Shown here: in pieces, positions 36,981 through 42,399 of the stretch
Layout of the letters: each line of letters opens with the position of its first letter
How positions within the stretch are numbered: position 1 is the stretch's first letter
Virus record (IMG/VR): IMGVR_UViG_3300049796_000007
Location: 1-42,399 of that record
Source of the DNA: a virus
Reading direction: 5' to 3' (one strand)
DNA length: 42,399 nt
Program-made: the position numbers and the translations under genes
The notes under the pieces: generated by a model
Told to the model about the DNA's origin: nothing
Database searches by the model: none
What the model saw: the letters and a program-made list of their open reading frames with translations, nothing else

Positions 36981-37222
36981 GCGCGCCCGAGTGCACCTTC
37001 CCCGGCCCGCCGATCGCGCCGGGCGATCTGCGCCGGCAGCTCGCGTTCCAATCTCGCGTGAACGTGCTGCTCGTGGGCCGCGTGCGCCCGGCGGGCCAGG
37101 GCGTGCTGTCGCGCGAAGAGATGGAAGCGATGTCCTGGTACTACCAGGCGGGCGGCACGCCGGAGTCCTTTGCCGAGATCATCCTGGAGCGCGATGCGAA
37201 GCGCGCGAAGGCGAGCGTCTGA
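36977..37222 (+). CDS. Small hypothetical protein
   Basis: 81 residues from the coupled GTG: FPGPPIAPGDLRRQLAFQSR, GQGVLSREEMEAMSWYYQAG, GTPESFAEIILERDAKRAK. The C-terminal helix is charged. No motif is recognised. Its stop overlaps the next ATG (TGATG). Confidence 0.5.
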   Translation: MSAPECTFPGPPIAPGDLRRQLAFQSRVNVLLVGRVRPAGQGVLSREEMEAMSWYYQAGGTPESFAEIILERDAKRAKASV

Positions 37223-37854
37223 TGACGACCGCCACGAAGAAGCGCGCCACGAAGCGAGTGCAGGCGCCGGCGGCGATCAGCACGACCTACATGCTCCGCA
37301 CCTGCAACGCGGATCTGACGTCGTATGAGGGGTTCCAGTGGCCCGCGTCGGGGCCAGTGGAGTGCTCGGACTGGTCGGCGGTCGCTGAGTGCGGCAACGG
37401 GCTGCACGGGCTGCTCATGGGCGTCGGGGACGGCTCGCTGCTGAACTGGAGCGAGGACGCGAAGTGGCTCGTGGTCGCCGTCGACGCCGCCGCGGTCGTC
37501 GCGATCGACAGCGCGAAGGTGAAGGTCCCACGCGGCGACGTGGTGTATTGCGGCGAGCGAGGTGGTGCCATCGCGCGGCTCTTGGAGTTGGGGGCCGATC
37601 CAGCGCTCATCGTTTGCGGCACCGCGACGGCTGGTTGGAGCGGCACCGCGACGGCTGGTGCACGCGGCACCGCGACGGCTGGTGACAGCGGCACCGCGCA
37701 ATCCGGAACGCTCGGCGTGGTGATGCTTACCTATTGGGACAGCATCGCGGGACGTCGTCGCATCGTGATCGGCTACGTCGGCGAGGATGGCATCGAGGCG
37801 AACACGTGGTATCGCGCGACGGATGATGGGAAGCTGGTGAAGGTGGCATCATGA
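37222..37854 (+). CDS. Phage protein with octapeptide repeats (DUF7666-like)
   Basis: 210 residues. The N-terminal part (YMLRTCNADLTSYEGFQWPA, GPVECSDW, CGNGLHGLLMG) matches a family of phage proteins in which F.(w/y).vG..v....W......CG.GlH is followed by repeats. Residues 133-160 have GTATAG repeats of eight residues (GTATAGWS, GTATAGAR, GTATAGDS, GTAQSG), related to the ..A.tSG.. repeats of that family. After the repeats comes a small beta domain (RRIVIGYVGEDGIEANTWYR). Function unknown. Repeat number might vary because the DNA units are nearly identical. Confidence 0.65.
   Translation: MTTATKKRATKRVQAPAAISTTYMLRTCNADLTSYEGFQWPASGPVECSDWSAVAECGNGLHGLLMGVGDGSLLNWSEDAKWLVVAVDAAAVVAIDSAKVKVPRGDVVYCGERGGAIARLLELGADPALIVCGTATAGWSGTATAGARGTATAGDSGTAQSGTLGVVMLTYWDSIAGRRRIVIGYVGEDGIEANTWYRATDDGKLVKVAS
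37618..37707 (+). repeat. 24-base tandem repeat within the DUF7666-like gene
   Basis: Units begin at 37618, 37642 and 37666, each with the same 18-base core GGCACCGCGACGGCTGGT and a variable 6-base end; a fourth, at 37690, keeps only the first nine bases. The in-frame 24-base period can expand or contract by slippage without breaking the gene. Confidence 0.85.
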
Positions 37855-38174
37855 GCGCACACGAGAACCGTGTGGCCATCGCGATCCGCATGCTTGAGCC
37901 GCTCCGGTTTGAGTATGAGACGCTGCCACTGTACGAGCACCTCGTGCGCTACCGCGACGAGGGCCATCCGGTGGGCGACTTCCTGACCGCGCTGCTCTCG
38001 AATGATCTCGTGGCCGCGTGCGGGCACGCCGACGACACGAACCTCTGGCTCCTGCCGATCTACGTCGCGTTCCTCTACAACGAGATGCCGGGGACTGCGT
38101 GGCTGAGCCGCGAAGCGGTGGCTGCGTGGCTCGCCATGCACCGGACGCGCCGTGCGCAGGAGGCAAGCGTATGA
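37851..38174 (+). CDS. Conserved phage hypothetical protein (GDFLTALLSNDL family)
   Basis: 107 residues. The central YEHLVRYRDEGHPVGDFLTA, LLSNDLVAACGHADDTN and YVAFLYNEMPGTAW follow a conserved pattern (L..Y...G.P.G.FL.AvL.NDL..a...AD..N...l..i..flyne.P...wGS) that I know from many phages and prophages, with no assigned function. It is coupled to both neighbours by ATGA or nearly so. Confidence 0.7.
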   Translation: MSAHENRVAIAIRMLEPLRFEYETLPLYEHLVRYRDEGHPVGDFLTALLSNDLVAACGHADDTNLWLLPIYVAFLYNEMPGTAWLSREAVAAWLAMHRTRRAQEASV

Positions 38175-38608
38175 GCGCCGCCCTGACGCCCGCCGTGACG
38201 CGCCTCGCGGAGATCCTCGTCGCACTCTCGCGGTCCGCGACCGACGCGTTCTACGCCGACAACTACGGCGTGACCATGGGGCACCTTGAGGCGATGCAGC
38301 CGCTGCACGAGGAGCTGGCCGAGATCGTCGGCGCGCTCGGCCGCTACCTCACCGCGCAGGAGGATGACGTGCGCGGCCTCCTGGAGCAGGGCTACGCCGA
38401 CGCCCGCATGATCACCGCGCTCAGCGTCCAGGTCGCAACGTACGAGCGGGAGCGCGCCCTCCTGTTTGACAAGCTGTTCAACGCGCTCGGCCATGTGAGC
38501 GAGTGCTACCGCACCGTGAGCAAGCCGCCGGCCGTGGCGGCGAGTTCGTCCTACCTCATCACCGCCCACACGCCGCGCACCGTCGCGGCAGGGAGCAACG
38601 TCTCATGA
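38171..38608 (+). CDS. Hypothetical helical protein upstream of recT
   Basis: 145 residues, helical to about 115: LAEILVALSRSATDAFYADN, MQPLHEELAEIVGALGRYLT, DVRGLLEQGYADARMITALS; then a low-complexity Ser/Ala/Thr end. A coiled coil is likely. It directly precedes recT with an ATGA overlap, so it may be a recombination accessory, a guess from context only. Confidence 0.55.
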   Translation: MSAALTPAVTRLAEILVALSRSATDAFYADNYGVTMGHLEAMQPLHEELAEIVGALGRYLTAQEDDVRGLLEQGYADARMITALSVQVATYERERALLFDKLFNALGHVSECYRTVSKPPAVAASSSYLITAHTPRTVAAGSNVS

Positions 38609-39534
38609 CCGCAGCCGTCCGCACCGAACAACGAACAGGCGTCGTCCGCACCGTGGGCGATACCGATGTGCCGGCCACGATCGCCACGCACGCCGCGACG
38701 CAAGCGATCATCGCGCCGCTCCTGCCGGCGGGTGTCACCTTCGACCAGGTCGCGGCCCAGGTCCGGCTCGCGCTCGCGAAGGACGTGCGCGGCGACCTCA
38801 AGAAGTGCACGGTGGGGAGCGTCATCCTTGCCGTCGCGAAGATCTGCGGGTGGGGGCTGGAGGTCGGCGTCACCGCGCACCTCGTGCCGTTCGGCGATCA
38901 GTGCACCGCGCTCCGCGACTACACCGGCGACATCCAGCTCGCCATCGAGTCGGGCATGGTGCGCCACGTCGAGGCGTACGTGCTCTATGCCAACGAGCTC
39001 TTCAAGATCATCCGTGGCACCGAGTCGAGCATCCAGCATCACCCGATTCAGGACCAGAAGGGGCGCGGTGCGATGGTGGGCGTGTACGCGATGATCTACC
39101 TCCGCGGTGCCCACGGCTACCCCGTCGTCGAGCACATGACGACCGAGGAGGTGGATGCCATCCGCCAGCAGTACAGCAAGCAGTGGAAGCAGGGCCCGGT
39201 CCCGCGCTGGTACATGAAAAAGACCGTCATCCGCCAGGGGCTCAAGCTCATTCCGAAGACGCCCAAGCTGCTCGCGCTGCTGGCCAAGTTCGATGCCGAC
39301 GAGCGGATCGACACGGGCGCGCTCGACGCGGCGCTCGCGGCCGACGACACTCTGGCGCTGTCATCGGGCGGGCGCGTGGCCGACGTGCCGGCGCAGGCCG
39401 GGCCGAAGGCGTTGGCCGCCGTGGGATACGGCGACCCGGTGCTGGCCCGGCCGCTCACCGACGCGGAGGAGCTGGCGCTCGACGACCGTTCCCGCGAGCG
39501 CGGGGATGGGCTCGACGCCCTTCGGGCGGGGTAA
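38605..39534 (+). CDS. recT: RecT-type single-strand annealing protein
   Basis: 309 residues. The RecT core runs from about 35 to 235: LPAGVTFDQVAAQVRLALAK, CTVGSVILAVAKICGWGLEV, HLVPFGDQCTALRDYTGDIQ, LAIESGMVRHVEAYVLYANE, GVYAMIYLRGAHGYPVVEHM, WYMKKTVIRQGLKLIPKT. The last 70 residues are acidic and probably disordered, a common C-terminal interaction tail. RecT anneals complementary strands and pairs with an exonuclease; here the SbcD-like nuclease follows at once. Start is ATG 38605, coupled to the preceding gene. Confidence 0.92.
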   Translation: MTAAVRTEQRTGVVRTVGDTDVPATIATHAATQAIIAPLLPAGVTFDQVAAQVRLALAKDVRGDLKKCTVGSVILAVAKICGWGLEVGVTAHLVPFGDQCTALRDYTGDIQLAIESGMVRHVEAYVLYANELFKIIRGTESSIQHHPIQDQKGRGAMVGVYAMIYLRGAHGYPVVEHMTTEEVDAIRQQYSKQWKQGPVPRWYMKKTVIRQGLKLIPKTPKLLALLAKFDADERIDTGALDAALAADDTLALSSGGRVADVPAQAGPKALAAVGYGDPVLARPLTDAEELALDDRSRERGDGLDALRAG

Positions 39535-39539
39535 CCGGC

Positions 39540-40832
39540 ATGCGACTGGTTCACACGAGCGACCTACATTTAGGGTTCAGGCAGTACGACCGCCTGACGC
39601 CGGACGGGATCAACGTCCGCGAGTCCGACGTCATGCGGTCGTTCGACCAGGTGATCGCGCAGACGATCGCCCTGGCGCCCGAGCTGCTGCTGGTCGCGGG
39701 CGACGTCTTCCACCGGGCGCATCCGTCCAACCTGGCGATCGTGCACGCGTACCGCGGCCTGGCACGGTTGCGCGCGGCGCTGCCGCAGATCGAGGTCGTC
39801 GTGGTCGCCGGCAATCACGACGACCCGAAAAGCGTCGAGAAGGGCTCGATTCTGCGCCTGTACGCGCAGCTCGGCGTGCATGTCGTGGACGGCCCGGCGC
39901 AGGTGCTCGACTTCCCGCACCTGGACCTGTCGGTGCTCGCGGTCCCGGACAATCAGCACGAGCGGCCCGTGCTCCGGCCATCGGGCGGGCGGCGCTACAA
40001 CGTGCTCCTCCTGCACGGCGAGACGGGCGGGATCGCGCACGCCTGGGGGAAGGAGGACGGGATCCCCACCGATGCGCTCCACGCGCCGGAGTGGGACTAC
40101 ATCGCGCTCGGCCACTATCACGTGTATCACCAGGTCGCGCCGAACGCCTGGTACGCGGGGGCGATCGACTACGCCACGACGAACGCGTGGGGCGAGTTGG
40201 CGGCGGAAGCCGCGGCGGGGCTCGCGGGCAAGGGCATCGTGGAGCGCGACCTGGCCACCGGCGCGCACACGTTTCACCCGCTCCCGCGCTCGCGCGTGTT
40301 CGTCGATCTCCAGCCGATCGACGCGCACGCGATGACGCCGGCCCAGGTCACCGAGGCGATCGCGCTCGAGGTCGATCTCATCGAGGGCGGGATCGACGAC
40401 AAGTGCATCCGGCTCGTCATCAACGACCTCGAGCGACCGGCCATTCATGCGCTCGACCAGCGGATGCTCCGCCGGTACCGGCGGCAGGCGCTCCACTTCC
40501 ACCTGGACCCTCGCGCGCCGGCGCGCATCCGGACTGCGTCGGGCGTCTACGATGCGATCGGGCGCCGGCGGCCGCTCGAGCAGATGCTCGCCGAGTCGCT
40601 GCGGAACCACCTGCTGCCGCCCGACATCGAGCGCGAGGCCCTCGTCGCGCTGGGGCTGCAGTACCTCGCGGAGGCGACTGACGCGGCGCCCGCGGTCATG
40701 CCCACCGCCGAGGAGAAGGCCGCGATGTTGGCGTTCGCGCAGGCGGAGCTGGCGCAGGCGGCCGACGCCGATCCGTACGCCGCCAGCATCGCGGACGCCG
40801 AGCGCGCGAGCGCCTCGCGGCGGAGCGCGTAG
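39540..40832 (+). CDS. SbcD/Mre11-like metallophosphoesterase nuclease
   Basis: 430 residues with all metallophosphoesterase motifs: D8 and H10 in SDLHLG, D55 in AGDVFHRAHPSN, N92-H93 in GNHDDP, H159 in LLLHGETGG, H192 and H194 in LGHYHVYH. After residue 250 there is the usual capping domain, then an Ala/Glu-rich helical tail. SbcD works with the ATPase SbcC; no SbcC-like gene is seen in the window. Next to recT it most likely supplies the nuclease of a Red-like annealing system, or it uses the host's SbcC. The stop of recT lies five bases upstream. Confidence 0.9.
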   Translation: MRLVHTSDLHLGFRQYDRLTPDGINVRESDVMRSFDQVIAQTIALAPELLLVAGDVFHRAHPSNLAIVHAYRGLARLRAALPQIEVVVVAGNHDDPKSVEKGSILRLYAQLGVHVVDGPAQVLDFPHLDLSVLAVPDNQHERPVLRPSGGRRYNVLLLHGETGGIAHAWGKEDGIPTDALHAPEWDYIALGHYHVYHQVAPNAWYAGAIDYATTNAWGELAAEAAAGLAGKGIVERDLATGAHTFHPLPRSRVFVDLQPIDAHAMTPAQVTEAIALEVDLIEGGIDDKCIRLVINDLERPAIHALDQRMLRRYRRQALHFHLDPRAPARIRTASGVYDAIGRRRPLEQMLAESLRNHLLPPDIEREALVALGLQYLAEATDAAPAVMPTAEEKAAMLAFAQAELAQAADADPYAASIADAERASASRRSA

Positions 40833-40834
40833 CG

Positions 40835-41056
40835 ATGAAAGCGACCATCGAAAGCACCGAGCAGCTCATCACCATCAACGGGATCCCGGCGCGTGTCTGG
40901 ACGGGCACGACCGAGCGCGGCATCCCGATCCAGCTCGCGATCACCCGCATCGCCGTGCACCGGGACGAGGACTGCGCGCAGTTCGAGGCTGAGCTCCAGG
41001 AAACACACGTGCCCGTGCCGGAGCGGCCCGCCTTCTCGCTCCGGATGATTCTATGA
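40835..41056 (+). CDS. Small conserved-looking protein after the nuclease
   Basis: 73 residues: ITINGIPARVWTGTTERGIP, IQLAITRIAVHRDEDCAQFE, AELQETHVPVPERPAF. A beta-rich N-terminus with the phrase iNG.p.RvW.G.T..G......v.rIav is found in small phage proteins of recombination/replication operons. Function unknown. It overlaps the following gene by ATGA. Confidence 0.6.
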   Translation: MKATIESTEQLITINGIPARVWTGTTERGIPIQLAITRIAVHRDEDCAQFEAELQETHVPVPERPAFSLRMIL

Positions 41057-41283
41057 CCCTCGCCGCGGCCGAGAGCCTCGCGCTCATGGGACAGCCGCTC
41101 GCCTGGGACGGCTACGGCCGCCAGCCGCTACGCGACGTCCCCGATCCCGTGCTCCGCAAGGCGCGCGGCTTCTTCTCGCGCGTCGAGCAGATGAGTCCCC
41201 GCGTCAAGGAGCAGATCGAGGCGATCACCGTCGTCCTCGAGGACCGCGAAGCCCGCAGCCCGCAGCACTCCCTCAGCCTGTAG
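41053..41283 (+). CDS. Small hypothetical protein
   Basis: 76 residues (MTLAAAESLALMGQPLAWDG, YGRQPLRDVPDPVLRKARGF, FSRVEQMSPRVKEQIEAITV). Two amphipathic helices appear likely. No motif recognised. It is translationally coupled to the preceding gene and ends about 30 bases before the next. Confidence 0.5.
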   Translation: MTLAAAESLALMGQPLAWDGYGRQPLRDVPDPVLRKARGFFSRVEQMSPRVKEQIEAITVVLEDREARSPQHSLSL

Positions 41284-41314
41284 CCACGTTGTAGCCACAC
41301 TCACCGAGACCCGC

Positions 41315-41848
41315 ATGGCCACCGATAACGGCACCCTGCTCGACGAGCCGACCACCGCGCCGAAGAAGCCGGAGCCGGTCGCGCTCCGCTCCGTCCACGA
41401 CTACACGCTCACCGAGCGCGCGCTCGTGGCGCACGTGGCCGACTTGAAGGCGCTGGCGAAGAAGAACAGCGACGGCGGCTACCCGAAGGAGGCGCGCGCC
41501 GTCCAGGCCGACGCGGACGCCATCGAGCACCACGTGCTCCCGCAGTTTCGGGCGCAGCGCGAGCTGCCGCTCGTGAGCCACGCCGACCTGGAGAAGGAAG
41601 TGCGCGGCGCGCTCTCGATCCTCGTGTCGCGCGGATTCGAGGGGCTCGCGGGCACGAAGATCATCGTCACGCCGGAGAACGTGGCGGGGCGGAAGACGTC
41701 GCTCCTGGACGCGCTCACGCAGCGGGTGACGCTCTACGCGAAGGAGCTGGCCGACAACGCGTTCAATCAGGGCGTTGCGGCGCGGGCGCAGTCGGCGGAA
41801 GCGCTCGCGGTGGGCGCCATCAGCACGCTCCGGGCGTCGGGGGACTGA
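41315..41848 (+). CDS. Hypothetical helical protein
   Basis: 177 residues. After a disordered start (LLDEPTTAPKKPEPV), the protein is helical: YTLTERALVAHVADLKALAK, GGYPKEARAVQADADAIEHH, VLPQFRAQRELPLV, then LLDALTQRVTLYAKELADNA. The structure suggests an alpha-helical scaffold. It belongs to the recombination operon and overlaps the following gene by TGATG. No family is recognised. Confidence 0.5.
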   Translation: MATDNGTLLDEPTTAPKKPEPVALRSVHDYTLTERALVAHVADLKALAKKNSDGGYPKEARAVQADADAIEHHVLPQFRAQRELPLVSHADLEKEVRGALSILVSRGFEGLAGTKIIVTPENVAGRKTSLLDALTQRVTLYAKELADNAFNQGVAARAQSAEALAVGAISTLRASGD

Positions 41849-42399
41849 TGGCGAAGCCCGCGTATCGGTACACGCAACTGCCCCGCGTCTGGCCTGGCAA
41901 GCAGCGCCCCGTCGGGTTCCACCGCACGGCGGGACGCTTCAAGGTGACCACGTGGAGCCCGATTGAGAACTTCCTCGCGAAGGAGCTCGGGTATCTCGGC
42001 GCCAAGGACGTGGTGGTTGCCATCGACATGCCCAACCCGTCGCAGTGGAACATGCAGGGCGCGCCGCGGGCCGACGCGCGCGCGGCCTCGCCGGCGGTGA
42101 TCGTCGCGTTCACCAGCAAGGACGGCGTGCGGCTCACCTTCCCGTGCGACACGTACAGCGATTGGCAGACGAACGTGTACGCCATCGCGAAGTCACTGGA
42201 GGCGTTGCGCGCAGTCGATCGCTACGGCGTCACGCAGGGCGACCAGCAGTATGTCGGGTTTAAGGCACTGCCGCCGGGCGGTGGCACGTCCACGATGACA
42301 CCGGAGAATGCCGCGGCGATTCTCGCGGAGTTCTCCGATCTGCCCGCGCACGTTATCCTGGCTGAGGCATCCGTCGCGGCCGTCGCCATCAAGATCGCG
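41848..42399 (+). CDS. DnaJ-like (J-domain-associated) phage protein, 3' truncated
   Basis: At least 184 residues, running off the window. Seen: YRYTQLPRVWPGKQRPVGFH, FLAKELGYLGAKDVVVAIDM, AVIVAFTSKDGVRLTFPCDT, YSDWQTNVYAIAKSLEALRA, VDRYGVTQGDQQYVGFKALP. I recognise the phrase (A.. I...LealR.vdRYGv....qQY.GF.aLp) as belonging to a family often annotated as J-domain-containing in phage and plasmid genomes; the proper J domain would lie in the missing C-terminus. If correct, the product may recruit host DnaK. The domain call is provisional. Confidence 0.6.
   Translation, partial: MAKPAYRYTQLPRVWPGKQRPVGFHRTAGRFKVTTWSPIENFLAKELGYLGAKDVVVAIDMPNPSQWNMQGAPRADARAASPAVIVAFTSKDGVRLTFPCDTYSDWQTNVYAIAKSLEALRAVDRYGVTQGDQQYVGFKALPPGGGTSTMTPENAAAILAEFSDLPAHVILAEASVAAVAIKIA

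Noticed and set aside
37618-37713. Possible CRISPR array
   Set aside because: The units are 24 bases with 6-base variable ends, in frame inside a gene, far too short for spacers.
1-42399. tRNA or rRNA genes, insertion sequences
   Set aside because: I saw no cloverleaf ending in CCA, rRNA-like stretch, transposase motif or terminal inverted repeats; a dedicated covariance-model search was not possible.

Overview
The window is a high-GC tailed-phage genome segment (free phage contig or prophage) with a siphovirus-type (long, non-contractile tail) late module. No sheath or baseplate-wedge genes are seen, and a tape measure of about 816 residues predicts a tail near 120 nm. Almost all genes run rightward and are packed with ATGA, GTGA or TGATG stop-start overlaps. 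The host cannot be read directly. Two phage-borne lipoproteins, one with the mature N-terminus CGKDSTAP, resemble the lipoproteins common in Gemmatimonadota, so a Gemmatimonadota-like soil or sediment host is my tentative inference.

Layout: (1) 1-480 holds the end of an A1S_2505-like gene and a compact genetic switch: a leftward Cro/C1-type repressor, back-to-back promoters with overlapping -35 boxes, and operator-like GTCCC sites on both -10 boxes. (2) 485-6154 is a rightward early operon of small, often cysteine-rich proteins plus an Ea22-like protein, a VRR-NUC nuclease and an HTH-HNH protein. (3) 6151-9615 is the packaging module: LuxR-type HTH, an operator-like palindrome inside a large hairpin, HNH nuclease, a G9/C9 hairpin (candidate packaging site), TerS, TerL and a second LuxR-type HTH. 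(4) 9663-15356 is the head module, with a fused protease-capsid protein, then a glycosyltransferase and a SAM methyltransferase, and only then the portal. (5) 15358-19146 is a block of putative virion-surface genes, including tandem paralogues, a 23-residue repeat protein and a collagen-like protein. (6) 19143-30807 is the connector and tail module, with a canonical -1 frameshift site in the tail assembly chaperones. (7) 31068-33165 is the lysis cassette. (8) 29208-29798 and 33143-34365 are leftward cargo genes: two lipoproteins and a formyltransferase. (9) 34816-35526 is a second divergent switch: repressor versus excisionase/MerR-like HTH. (10) 35559 to the end is a second early operon with RecT and an SbcD-like nuclease, ending in a truncated gene.

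How it fits together: two repressors with their own divergent promoters appear to control two rightward early units. Leftward cargo on the opposite strand looks like moron or lysogenic-conversion genes that could be expressed when the lytic genes are silent. No integrase, plasmid-partition or replicative helicase/polymerase gene is visible, so part of the genome must lie outside the window if the phage is temperate. All functional statements rest on reading motifs by eye; no database search was run.
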